Source of the DNA: Mariprofundus ferrooxydans PV-1
GTDB taxonomy: Bacteria > Pseudomonadota > Zetaproteobacteria > Mariprofundales > Mariprofundaceae
Direction: 5' to 3'
Assembly (NCBI RefSeq): GCF_000153765.1
Contig: NZ_DS022295.1
Span: forward strand, 1,326,887 to 1,390,886
Length of the DNA stretch: 64,000 nucleotides
Part shown: positions 9,172 to 17,567 of the stretch, one piece after another
How the letters are laid out: each line of letters begins with the position of its first letter
Position numbering within the stretch: the first letter of the stretch is position 1
Position numbers and translations under genes: made by a program
The notes under the pieces: generated by a model
Database searches by the model: none
Told to the model about the DNA's origin: nothing
What the model saw: the letters and a program-made list of their open reading frames with translations, nothing else

Positions 9172-12131
9172 GGCGCGCCCGCCTGCGGCGCCTGCTCCAG
9201 ATCAACCTTTATCCCAGCAACACCCGGCAACTGTCTGTCCATAGCAATCAGTGCTTCACTTTGCCGTGCACGCGGACTTTCGATAAACGGCCTGAGCTGA
9301 AACAGGGCCAGGTGACCATGACGAAACCCGAACTCGATATCGGCCGCCATCGGTGCACCTGCCTCATCCCGCGGCAACGGGAAGTAGCGCACCACATCGG
9401 CGGAGAGCTCTCGCAGCTGCTCTGTTTCAGCGGCAGTGAGCAACTGCTCCCGGCCACTCGCCGCTACTTTCTCGACACCACCATTCTCAAGCAGTTTCAC
9501 CCGCCATGGCGCTGAAGCCTGTGCCAACAGGCGCACCCGGCCTGTCGCACGCTCCACCCTGATCTCTTCGGCAGCCTGTCCGGCTACTGCGCCGCCGACA
9601 CCCTCGCTGACAGCGACAGAGAGCCAGTTACGATCACCTGTATCAACATCCTCCGTCACCAGAACACCTGACTTCTCGGATGCAAAGCTCTGTAGCAGCA
9701 TCACTGCAGGGTAGACATGTTCGGGGTGGATCATATGCGACTGTCGCCAGGCGTAGGCCCGTTCTGAAAACGGCGATGCCCACACCTGCTTGATCGCATC
9801 TACAATAGCATCCATGCCGACCACATTGGGCAGCGTTAGGTTCAGTCCTGCACCATTAAAGCCGGGCAGATCCTCGACATTGGTATCGCTACGCACAAAC
9901 ACCCCGACATTGTCACCCTTGCCGAATACGCTGCCAAATCCGAAGCGCAACTGTTGCCGAAATCGGGCACCCGGATCGCTGGTGATAATCCACGCACGCA
10001 GGCGGGCAAGAAACGCCGATGTTTCCCGCTGGCGCATCAATTTATCGGTTATGTTATCCAGATGGGCGTACTCCGAGCGCATCCAGTCGAACACCGCAGG
10101 ACCACCCGCAAACAACGGCTGCTCCAGATAGCGGCGAAACACGCCGAAAGGGATCACCAGCCCGGGCGGTACCATCTTCGGATAATGACTGCGCAATTCA
10201 CCCAGGTTGGCGGCCTTCGGCCCGACAATACGGCCTGAGTCTTCAGCCCGTATGCGTCGCAACGCATACATCGCGTGGTCATTCAGGTTCAGCCTTGTCA
10301 TATCCGCATCGATATTGATCTGATCTGCAGCCGTATCGGAGCCGAATACGCTATCCCACTGCGGGCCATCCTTGTCAATCTCGACCGAGCCGCGCCGGCT
10401 CACGGCCAGCACAACCCGCTCACCGATATGATCACGAATCACACGCAGCAACCCGTCATCGGCAAGCAGATTGGGGATCCCCATATTACGCGCCAGCAAC
10501 TGCACATGCGAGAGCGAACTGCCTTCGCCGAGCGTAATAATCCCCGCCACCGGCGGCAGATCCTGCGTTGTAGAGGCGAGGATATAGATGCCGTCAGGCC
10601 TGAAATACTCCCCTTTGGCCGGTGGCAGAAGCAGCACTCCCCGCTTCAGGCCGGGATTCAGGGCCCGCACATTACTGTCAATCTCGCGCCCGAACACCCT
10701 GTGCCGAATGCCAACCAGACGTCCGGCATCGGCTACAAGCTGATCAAGCACCCGTGAATAAAGCAACAACGGGCTGTTGCGCAGTCTCTCAGGCACCATA
10801 TGCCCGGCCAGTGGCGTTAACACACTCCAGCGCCCGACTGTGGCCGAGAAGTGAAACTCCAGAGAACGCTGTGCCCACTGCGGAATACGCGCCAGATAGC
10901 TCAGTGCGGCATAATATTCACTCGCAGCGGGGGATCCCGATGCAAGCAACCGGTCCACTTCATGGTGAAATGCCAGCCATTGCCGCCCGGAAAGCATCCC
11001 TGCACCGTTTAAGGCAGCCCCTAAAGCGCGCAGCCAGACAAGACGGGAAGCCCGGCTATCCTGTGGCGATGATTCCAGCAACCGGTTGCCGCGCACAAAC
11101 ACCTCCTGCTCAAGAACCAACGAGGCCTGCAACAGGCGCAGCCTGTCCTCAACCGAGTAGGTGTTCCTGTTCTGCAACAGTCGACGCCATGACTGCATGC
11201 GTGATGCGATCAGTGTCATCGTTTCGGCAGGGTCGTCTCCTCTGCCAAGCAGCTCAGCTGCCTCCCCGATCTGACGTTTAAAATCGCGATTACGTGAGTC
11301 TGCCGCCAGTTGCTTCAGCCGGGCAATGCCGGTATCCGGGGCGTAGAGTGCATCCAGCATCCGGGCCAGCTGCTCATAGGATGTGGCCAATGAAGGACTG
11401 CCGGAATCGCGGGCATAAGCTCTGACGCGAGCAGCATCCAGCTCATCGGGCATGCCGTGAATCTTGACCCGCAGTGTATGAAACCCCGCATCCTTTTCAC
11501 CCAAATCACTCGATGCCTGTCTTACCTTCGAAGCCAGCTTCGAATCACCGGGCAGTGGCAACATCCGCACCGCTTCGCGCAACAGCAAAAAGCGCTCGGG
11601 TGCGCGCCAGGCAGGATCAGCCAGTAAAGCCAGCAGGATTTTCGTTGCCGCCACCTGCTCATCCTCGCTTTGCAGTGCGCCACGATAAAAGCGCGCCCGG
11701 CGAAAGACCCAGCCATCGTCAGCACCGATCAGATAACGCTCCAGCAGTATCTGTTTCAACTCATCCAGATTCGGCGTGGCTCCGGTAAAATCGGCCGGTT
11801 TTACCGCTGCGAGCACATTGGCAACCAGGTAACCCTGTGCACGCAAAGCAAGGGTTTGTTTGCTCCATTGACCATGTTGCCGTCCGCCACCGTGCTCCCG
11901 GCAGACATATTCACCGGTTGGCAGGATGCTGCCATCATTGCAAAACCAGCGGATACGTCTGAATGGTCCCCGCGCCTCCAGCTTAAATCGATCCACCGTG
12001 TTTTTGAGTGCTGCTGCATCAAGCTCTTCAGCCCCCAGAGCGAGAGCTGTGTGTAAAGGAAAAACCGGTATAAACAGCACCATAACCATGCCGGTCATCA
12101 TCACAAAACGGCGCATATTGGCTTGAAACAT
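9168..12131 (-). CDS. Exported dikinase-like protein with swivelling-His and PEP/pyruvate-dikinase ATP-binding domains
   Basis: 987 residues from the ATG at 12131 (an ATG at 12116 is also possible); the open frame further upstream overlaps the next gene and is not coding. Residues 8-31 form a hydrophobic signal-like segment ending HTALALGA. Residues 35-490 are helical and unassigned. At 530-555 lies a phosphohistidine-domain motif, GEGSSLSHVQLLARN with His542. Residues 636-950 match the PEP-synthase/PPDK ATP-binding domain: GPKAANLGEL, VPPGLVIPFGVF, VRSDTNVEDLPGFNGAG and a final FQLRPF. His domain before ATP domain is the order seen in glucan-water dikinases and the reverse of PPDK. An ATP enzyme with an export signal is odd. 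Confidence 0.65.
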   Translation of the reverse strand: MFQANMRRFVMMTGMVMVLFIPVFPLHTALALGAEELDAAALKNTVDRFKLEARGPFRRIRWFCNDGSILPTGEYVCREHGGGRQHGQWSKQTLALRAQGYLVANVLAAVKPADFTGATPNLDELKQILLERYLIGADDGWVFRRARFYRGALQSEDEQVAATKILLALLADPAWRAPERFLLLREAVRMLPLPGDSKLASKVRQASSDLGEKDAGFHTLRVKIHGMPDELDAARVRAYARDSGSPSLATSYEQLARMLDALYAPDTGIARLKQLAADSRNRDFKRQIGEAAELLGRGDDPAETMTLIASRMQSWRRLLQNRNTYSVEDRLRLLQASLVLEQEVFVRGNRLLESSPQDSRASRLVWLRALGAALNGAGMLSGRQWLAFHHEVDRLLASGSPAASEYYAALSYLARIPQWAQRSLEFHFSATVGRWSVLTPLAGHMVPERLRNSPLLLYSRVLDQLVADAGRLVGIRHRVFGREIDSNVRALNPGLKRGVLLLPPAKGEYFRPDGIYILASTTQDLPPVAGIITLGEGSSLSHVQLLARNMGIPNLLADDGLLRVIRDHIGERVVLAVSRRGSVEIDKDGPQWDSVFGSDTAADQINIDADMTRLNLNDHAMYALRRIRAEDSGRIVGPKAANLGELRSHYPKMVPPGLVIPFGVFRRYLEQPLFAGGPAVFDWMRSEYAHLDNITDKLMRQRETSAFLARLRAWIITSDPGARFRQQLRFGFGSVFGKGDNVGVFVRSDTNVEDLPGFNGAGLNLTLPNVVGMDAIVDAIKQVWASPFSERAYAWRQSHMIHPEHVYPAVMLLQSFASEKSGVLVTEDVDTGDRNWLSVAVSEGVGGAVAGQAAEEIRVERATGRVRLLAQASAPWRVKLLENGGVEKVAASGREQLLTAAETEQLRELSADVVRYFPLPRDEAGAPMAADIEFGFRHGHLALFQLRPFIESPRARQSEALIAMDRQLPGVAGIKVDLEQAPQAGAP

Positions 12132-12228
12132 AGAACAGATTATAGAGTAAAGCACTCCAACATGAAACGGGTCAGCGTAGCCTGGCGTATCCCGAAAAAA
12201 GCGGGTTGCTGCTATTTGCTGTAACGGG

Positions 12229-13008
12229 TCACTTGTCCGATGGCAGAGCCGCTGCCGCGATACGTCGCAGTGCCGGTACCTCCAGCCCCGCCTCATCGGC
12301 AATCGCCAGCGCACGCTGCAGCCGTGCCGGAGCCGAGCGGCCCATACATCCGTGCTCCGGGTCCCCGTCAAAAGCCGCCAGCATTCCTTCCACCAGCGCA
12401 GTGCGATCCAGTGCCTCACCTACCAGAAACTCCTGAATATCCAGCACATCGCCGGCCACGGAACAGGCCAGCTCATTATGATTCAGCCACAATTCCCGCA
12501 CATTGCCACCGCACTCAAGACCGGCGATATTCGTAGTCAGAATATAGAGATTCTTGACTACCAGCTCACGCAGCATGGCACCGGCATCAGCCACGACAGA
12601 GACCGGAATATTCAGTGCTTCCAGCGCCTGCTTCACCTCATCTGCAAACGGGCCGCAGACCGGCGATGCAATCACCACCTTCGAATCCATGCCCCGCTTC
12701 TTTTCGAACCAGACCGAAATCACCGTCGGAGTTTCCAGTCCGTGCTGCTGCCAGTCGCGCGGTAACAACTCATTCTGCAACAACACCAGTTTATCGCGCC
12801 ACGCATCCGGCAGCTGCTGCAGCGTGGCATGCAGATCCTTCTCCGCCACCGCAACAATAACCATCTCGGGCTCGGACACATCCGCTGCCACCACGCCCAT
12901 ATCCATATCGCGCATCACCGGCACCACCGGATAGCCCAGCCGCAGAAAACCACGCGCAAACACAGACCCGATCTCACCAATGCCAATTACTACTACCGGT
13001 TTATTCAT
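12229..13008 (-). CDS. Ketopantoate reductase-like NAD(P)-binding protein
   Basis: 259 residues from the ATG at 13008, which has AGGTG just upstream; the GTG at 13014 is rejected. An N-terminal Rossmann motif, GIGEIGSVFARG, is followed by an ApbA/PanE-like layout with a helical C-terminal half. The glycine pattern is GxGxxG. The substrate is not evident; a 2-oxo acid reductase role is possible. It lies 97 bp upstream of the dikinase gene on the same strand and may share its promoter. Confidence 0.55.
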   Translation of the reverse strand: MNKPVVVIGIGEIGSVFARGFLRLGYPVVPVMRDMDMGVVAADVSEPEMVIVAVAEKDLHATLQQLPDAWRDKLVLLQNELLPRDWQQHGLETPTVISVWFEKKRGMDSKVVIASPVCGPFADEVKQALEALNIPVSVVADAGAMLRELVVKNLYILTTNIAGLECGGNVRELWLNHNELACSVAGDVLDIQEFLVGEALDRTALVEGMLAAFDGDPEHGCMGRSAPARLQRALAIADEAGLEVPALRRIAAAALPSDK

Positions 13009-13179
13009 ACACACCTCACACTCTTTGTCGCCAAAGCCTACGTATCTGCGCGGCAGGTAAAACCATTGAATGCGTAAAGTTTAGTACGCAGAAAAAAGAG
13101 CAGCGGCCACTTTTCCCTGAATTTGCGGAACATGCCGGAGTGAACTACTCTCTGCCAAGTGTACTTATCAAAGATACGG

Positions 13180-13270
13180 GAGGGATCATGATTCAACATT
13201 CAAGACTTGACCCCTATCCTTCTATCCTTTGTGACCCGTATCCTTTGCTATCCTTCAACCTTTGATACAA
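13180..13270. repeat. TATCCTT-rich intergenic repeat with CAAGACTTGACCCC motif
   Basis: The gap 13009-13296 has no gene. It contains AAGACTTGACCCC (about 13203) and then several close copies of TATCCTT. The GACCCC-type end resembles the AAGAACTGACCC end at 15067 and the AAGGACTTACCC at 14197, so these may be remnants of one repeat family bordering the island. Confidence 0.4.
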
Positions 13271-13296
13271 CCTGGGTATTGGCTGCTCCACGGGCT

Positions 13297-13779
13297 TTAA
13301 TCTTTGCCCATATCCTTTTCCCAATTTGGATGTGCTTTAAATGGAAAGTTTAGCTTTATTGATTTGCAAACTTTATTCAGCTTTATCGAGGGAATATCAC
13401 ATTGGAGAAGTATTTGGTCACTTTCAGATTGCTTGCCCTCATCCTGTAATGCCCTTGCCCAAGTTATTTGAGCATGGGCATAAAGGTATTTCTTTTCTTC
13501 GTTATTATATTGCGTGTCGCTTGGTATTAGCTGCATAGCCATACGAGCATCATCGATGGCATGTTCATATTCACCGACCTTGCAGAAGGCAAATCCTCTT
13601 AATAGGTGGTATTCAACATTACGTCCTGCCTGCATCAATTCGATTTTCTGAAGTAATTGCAACGCCTCCTTAAAGCTTCCTTTCGAGCATAAATCCAAAG
13701 ATTTTACCCAGCCTGAGGCAGCTCCCGGAATCGCCCATAAATATTTTATCTTTTTTATCAAGCTCATCGACTGTCCCAT
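13297..13779 (-). CDS. Hypothetical TPR-like protein, possibly the frameshifted C-terminal part of a longer gene
   Basis: 160 residues, not recognised as a named family. Residues 30-125 have TPR-like helical pairs (EALQLLQKIELMQAGRN, LRGFAFCKVGEYEHAIDDA, AHAQITWARALQDEGK). Composition is AT-richer and lysine-richer than its neighbours, consistent with acquired DNA. It overlaps the ORF 13670-13888 in another frame. Reading from that ORF into this one across the A-rich tract near 13740 would give one continuous protein of about 195 residues, so this may be a +1 frameshifted gene. Confidence 0.5.
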   Translation of the reverse strand: MGQSMSLIKKIKYLWAIPGAASGWVKSLDLCSKGSFKEALQLLQKIELMQAGRNVEYHLLRGFAFCKVGEYEHAIDDARMAMQLIPSDTQYNNEEKKYLYAHAQITWARALQDEGKQSESDQILLQCDIPSIKLNKVCKSIKLNFPFKAHPNWEKDMGKD

Positions 13780-13888
13780 GCATCTTTTTAATTAATAGTG
13801 ACAACACATTTCTAACAAACTCCACCTTCTTCTGAAGTGGCGTTTTGGGGATAGAAGAAGTAAATCCGTTTGTCACTTCGTTTCCCAC
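13670..13888 (-). CDS. Hypothetical ORF, possible N-terminal part of the TPR-like gene
   Basis: 72 residues from a GTG, lysine-rich and AT-rich. It begins MGNEVTNGFTSS, and a helical stretch (KKVEFVRNVLSLLIKKM) leads into DELDKKDKIF at an A-rich tract. After that tract this frame loses sense while the overlapping frame continues as a TPR-like protein. It starts 12 bp after the stop of the ORF at 13901. A disrupted gene or two overlapping genes are equally possible. Confidence 0.35.
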   Translation of the reverse strand: MGNEVTNGFTSSIPKTPLQKKVEFVRNVLSLLIKKMHGTVDELDKKDKIFMGDSGSCLRLGKIFGFMLERKL

Positions 13889-13900
13889 ACGCAGACCATT

Positions 13901-14182
13901 TTACATCGCCATTTCTTCTTGCTTGTTATTTAACCTACTTGCATTCAAGTCTGTGACGGAACGGACTCTATAATTCCGAATGTTTAATTGTACATGGTTT
14001 AAGGCCGGACTACCAAACTGATTGGATGACATTCGAGCATTATTGGCTAAGGACTCCGACCACTGCATCAATCCCTTGTCTATCAATTCACTGCCAGCCC
14101 GAAGGGTTATTACTGCTGCATTGCCCAAAGCAACATAGTCAAGTTGCCGAAGACAGTTTTTCAGTTTGCAGCTATGACTCAT
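13901..14182 (-). CDS. Hypothetical island protein, 93 residues
   Basis: Not recognised. It begins MSHSCKLKNCLRQLDYVALG, and its start codon and first codons lie within a sequence repeated at 15037-15059. The middle (AVITLRAGSELIDKGLMQWSESLANNARM) looks like an amphipathic helix, faintly phasin-like, but I would not name it. AT-richer than flanking core genes and part of the 13.2-15.1 kb island. Confidence 0.45.
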   Translation of the reverse strand: MSHSCKLKNCLRQLDYVALGNAAVITLRAGSELIDKGLMQWSESLANNARMSSNQFGSPALNHVQLNIRNYRVRSVTDLNASRLNNKQEEMAM

Positions 14183-14211
14183 AATACTGCGGAATTAAAG
14201 GACTTACCCTC
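14150..14211. repeat. Dispersed repeat, copy 1
   Basis: GCAGCTATGACTCATAATAC (14168-14187) recurs at 15037 with one mismatch over 23 bp (14168-14190). Flanking CAGTTTTTCAGTTT and AAAGGACTTACCC resemble the flanks of copy 2 (CAGTTCTTGTGCT and AAAGAACTGACCC). The two copies bracket the DsbA-like gene in direct orientation. Confidence 0.6.
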
Positions 14212-14337
14212 GTCTTTGGATGGACTGGTTGTGATTGCCATACGATGCAAACCATTACAGTCTAATCAGCGTTGTATATCACTCTACGGCAAGTAGCGTT
14301 GAGTATAAACGAATTGCACCTTTAGCAGGCGAGGACG

Positions 14338-14997
14338 ATGACTAAAAATATCTCACTAACCTACTACTCCGATGTCCTCTGTGTGTGGGCATATATATCA
14401 CAAGCGCGCGTCGACGAAGTCGCAGCGAAATTCTCCGATAAGGTGTCCATCGACTACCGGTTCTGTTCGGTATTCGGCGACACTGCCTATAAAATTGAAA
14501 CAGGATGGGCCGAGCGCGGCAGTTATGCGGGATTCGGAGACCACCTCAAGGAAGCCGTCTCGGAATTTACCCATATCAAACTCCATCCCGACATCTGGCA
14601 ACTCAACCGACCGACATCGTCCATGCCGGCACACATTCTGTTAAAGGCGGTACAACGCGTTGATAAGGGCAGCTGCAGGGCCGTTCTGCAGGAGCTTCGG
14701 CTGGCGTTCTTTGAGAGATGTCTGGATATCAGCAGTCGCCCGGTTCTCAATGCGTGTCTGGAGGCTGTCGGTGTACCAGTCAATGACGTTCAGGAGGCGA
14801 TCGATAGCGGTGCGGCTTATGCCGATCTGGAAGCGGATCGTCGTGACCAGCAGATACTAATGGTTCAGGGCAGCCCCACATTCGTTCTCAACGAGGGACG
14901 CCAAAAACTATACGGAAACGTTGGCTATGGTGTCATCGAAGCAAACATCAAGGAGCTGCTGCGCTCACCGGCTGCCGGTACGGCGAGCTGGTGTTAA
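14338..14997 (+). CDS. DsbA/FrnE-family thioredoxin-fold protein with a one-cysteine active site
   Basis: 219 residues. The N-terminus reads LTYYSDVLCVWAY; the usual SDxxCPWC of FrnE-type DsbA proteins is here C15-V-W-A, so the second cysteine is missing. The helical insert and the cis-proline loop GSPTFVLN (residues about 178-185) are kept. No signal peptide, so cytosolic. A dithiol oxidase is unlikely; a glutathione-type isomerase (2-hydroxychromene-2-carboxylate isomerase group) or a monothiol redox role would fit. It stands alone between two copies of a repeat. Confidence 0.65.
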   Translation: MTKNISLTYYSDVLCVWAYISQARVDEVAAKFSDKVSIDYRFCSVFGDTAYKIETGWAERGSYAGFGDHLKEAVSEFTHIKLHPDIWQLNRPTSSMPAHILLKAVQRVDKGSCRAVLQELRLAFFERCLDISSRPVLNACLEAVGVPVNDVQEAIDSGAAYADLEADRRDQQILMVQGSPTFVLNEGRQKLYGNVGYGVIEANIKELLRSPAAGTASWC

Positions 14998-15014
14998 CCC
15001 GGTAACAAACGAAC

Positions 15015-15080
15015 GGCCGGGGTCAGTTCTTGTGCTGCAGCTATGACTCATAAAACTGCACAGCAAAAGAACTGACCCAC
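15015..15080. repeat. Dispersed repeat, copy 2, with 11-bp inverted ends
   Basis: GGTCAGTTCTT (15021-15031) and AAGAACTGACC (15067-15077) are perfect inverted repeats around a 35-bp core that includes the 23-bp sequence shared with copy 1. Such GGTCAGTTCTT palindromes resemble REP-type elements; that assignment is from memory and untested. Confidence 0.6.
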
Positions 15081-15171
15081 ATCGCCCAAAGAGAAGTCCG
15101 CCCCGACAGGGAGCAGACCGCGCTTATTCGTGTTATCTGCTTCTTTGTGCCTTCGTGTCTCTGTGGTCAGA

Positions 15172-16842
15172 TCAGACCAGCTTCTTGTATTTCATGCGGT
15201 GCGGCTGGGTGGCATTCTCGCCCAGACGACGCTTTTTATCCGCCTCATACTCTTCGAAGTTACCCTCGAACCACTCGACATGCCCTTCGCCTTCAAAGGC
15301 CAGCATATGCGTGGCCACGCGATCGAGAAACCAGCGATCATGTGAAATCACGACGGCGCAGCCGGCAAAATCAAGCAGCGCCTCTTCCAGCGCACGCAAC
15401 GTCTCCACATCGAGATCGTTGGTCGGCTCATCGAGCAGCAGCACATTGCCGCCCTCTTTCAGCATTTTGGCCAGATGCACACGATTGCGCTCACCGCCGG
15501 AGAGCATGCCGATCTTTTTCTGCTGATCGCCGCCCTTGAAGTTAAAACGGCCGCAGTAGGCACGGCTGGATACCTCAATCTTGCCCAGATACATCGACTC
15601 GGAGCCGCCTGAGATCTCCTCCCAGACTGTTTTATTGTCATCGAGCGCATCGCGCGACTGATCCACATAGGAGACCTTCACCGTCTCGCCGACGATCAGC
15701 TCGCCTGAATCCGGCTTGTCCTGACCGGTCAGCATACGGAACAGCGTCGTTTTACCGGCACCATTGGCTCCGATAATGCCGACAATACCGCCGCGTGGCA
15801 GATCGAAATTCAGATTCTCCACCAGCAGACGGTCACCAAACCCCTTCTTTACATCGACAGCCTTGAATACGATGTCGCCCAGACGCTCACCGGACGGAAT
15901 AAAGATCTGCTTGGTGGCATTGCGCTCCTGCATCTCACGGCTGGAGAGGTTATCAAAGGCCTTCAGACGCGCCTTGGACTTGGCATGACGCCCCTTGGTG
16001 CCGGCACGTACCCACTCCAGCTCTTCCCGCATCGCCTTCTGGCGAGATGACTCCTGCTTCTCTTCGACAGCCAGACGCTTCTCTTTCTGCTCCAACCAAC
16101 CGGAGTAGTTACCTTCAAACGGAATACCGCGACCACGATCCAGCTCCAGAATCCAGCCCGCCACGTTATCCAGAAAATAACGATCATGGGTAACGGCCAC
16201 CACAGTGCCCGGATAGTCATGCAGGAAACGCTCCAGCCAGGCCACCGATTCGGCATCAAGATGGTTGGTCGGCTCATCAAGCAGCAACATATCGGGATTG
16301 GAAAGCAGCAGCTTGCAGAGCGCAACACGACGACGCTCGCCACCGGAGAGCTTGGTTACATCGGCATCCCAGTCGGGCAGACGTAGCGCATCGGCCGCGA
16401 CATCCAGCTTGCGATCCAGATTATGCCCGTCGCCGGCCTCAATAAAGTCTTCCAGCTTGGCCTGTTTGGCGGCAATCGCATCGAAATCGGCATCCGGCTC
16501 TGCATAGGCCGCATACACGGCATCCAGCTCGGCGAGCGCATCCTTCATCGGCTGCACCGCCTCTTCGACGTTGCCACGCACATCCTTCGCAGGATCCAGA
16601 TCAGGCTCCTGCGACAGATAACCAACACGAATGCCTGGTGCAGGCCGTGCTTCACCGAGTATTTCGGTATCCAGACCCGCCATAATACGCAGCAGCGTGG
16701 ATTTACCGGAGCCGTTGAGGCCCAGCACACCGATTTTGGCTCCCGGCAGAAAAGAGAGATAGATATCCTTGAGAATCTCTTTCTTGCCGGCAACCACCTT
16801 GCCAACGCCTTCCATTGAATAGATATACTGATAATCGGCCAT
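15172..16842 (-). CDS. ettA: Energy-dependent translational throttle protein EttA (ABC-F ATPase)
   Basis: 556 residues, family length. Two ABC domains in tandem: Walker A GLNGSGKST and signature LSGGERRRV in the first, GANGAGKTT and LSGGERNRV in the second, each followed by LLDEPTNHLD or LLDEPTNDLD. No membrane segments. The linker (residues about 240-310) is rich in Lys, Arg and Glu as in ABC-F proteins. EttA binds the ribosomal E site and gates the first elongation step according to the ATP/ADP ratio. Single gene with its own ribosome site (AGGAGTACAC). Confidence 0.95.
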   Translation of the reverse strand: MADYQYIYSMEGVGKVVAGKKEILKDIYLSFLPGAKIGVLGLNGSGKSTLLRIMAGLDTEILGEARPAPGIRVGYLSQEPDLDPAKDVRGNVEEAVQPMKDALAELDAVYAAYAEPDADFDAIAAKQAKLEDFIEAGDGHNLDRKLDVAADALRLPDWDADVTKLSGGERRRVALCKLLLSNPDMLLLDEPTNHLDAESVAWLERFLHDYPGTVVAVTHDRYFLDNVAGWILELDRGRGIPFEGNYSGWLEQKEKRLAVEEKQESSRQKAMREELEWVRAGTKGRHAKSKARLKAFDNLSSREMQERNATKQIFIPSGERLGDIVFKAVDVKKGFGDRLLVENLNFDLPRGGIVGIIGANGAGKTTLFRMLTGQDKPDSGELIVGETVKVSYVDQSRDALDDNKTVWEEISGGSESMYLGKIEVSSRAYCGRFNFKGGDQQKKIGMLSGGERNRVHLAKMLKEGGNVLLLDEPTNDLDVETLRALEEALLDFAGCAVVISHDRWFLDRVATHMLAFEGEGHVEWFEGNFEEYEADKKRRLGENATQPHRMKYKKLV

Positions 16843-16996
16843 GTGTACTCCTGTAAAATATCGGCCGGCAACGCTACTGTCTGATCAGAAAACTTGCAGG
16901 CATTAGTTTGATGCAGGCAGTCAGGTGCAAAAGCACGCTGACAGGCAATGCCTCCACCGATTGCTATAAACCCATGTTATTGCAAATCACACAGGC

Positions 16997-17503
16997 TCAG
17001 CCGGTAGTCTGATGTCCGGGGTCCCGGGCAATCAGCACGACAGCCTGAGCGGCAATGCCCTCTCTGCGACCGATAGAACCCAGTCGCTCGGTGGTTGTGG
17101 CTTTGACGTTGACCTCATCTTCATCCACCAGCAGTAACTCTGCCAGCCGTTGCCGCATAAGCGGCACGAACGGCGCAACCTTCGGCTCCTGGGCAATAAC
17201 CGTCACATCCACATTACCGACCGACCAGCCGAGCTGCGCGAGCAGGTTGACGCACAGGGATACAAAACGCGTGCTGTCCGCCCCCTTGTACTGCTCATCT
17301 GTATCGGGAAAGTGGGCGCCGATATCATGCAGCCCGGCAGCACCCAACAGTGCGTCACAGAGCGCGTGGCAAAGCACATCGGCATCGGAATGTCCGGCAA
17401 GCCCCCGCTCATGGGGTATCTCAACACCGCCCAGGATAAGCTTGCGCCCGTCCGCAAACGGATGCACATCGTAACCCTGACCGACACGGATATTCAACTT
17501 CAT
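16997..17503 (-). CDS. ispF: 2-C-methyl-D-erythritol 2,4-cyclodiphosphate synthase
   Basis: 168 residues. It cyclises CDP-ME-2-phosphate in the non-mevalonate isoprenoid pathway. The metal-binding GYDVHPF (Asp12, His14), GHSDADVLCHALCDALLGA and the C-terminal KATTTERLGSIGRREGIAA are all diagnostic. It follows ispD by 64 bp on the same strand; ispD-ispF adjacency is typical. Confidence 0.97.
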   Translation of the reverse strand: MKLNIRVGQGYDVHPFADGRKLILGGVEIPHERGLAGHSDADVLCHALCDALLGAAGLHDIGAHFPDTDEQYKGADSTRFVSLCVNLLAQLGWSVGNVDVTVIAQEPKVAPFVPLMRQRLAELLLVDEDEVNVKATTTERLGSIGRREGIAAQAVVLIARDPGHQTTG

Positions 17504-17567
17504 ATATTACTCTCCCCTGAGCATATCAAACAACCGCCGCAATCCAAAAGTCCGGGCGGCGATGACG

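Noticed and set aside
12132..12419. N-terminal extension of the dikinase-like ORF (to 12419)
   Set aside because: It overlaps the ketopantoate-reductase-like gene in another frame and reads as Arg/Trp/Cys-rich shadow sequence; a signal peptide starts at 12131.
14990..15010. Integron attC-like GTTAACCC near the DsbA-like gene end
   Set aside because: No matching inverse core site and no integrase; the flanking repeats differ from attC structure.
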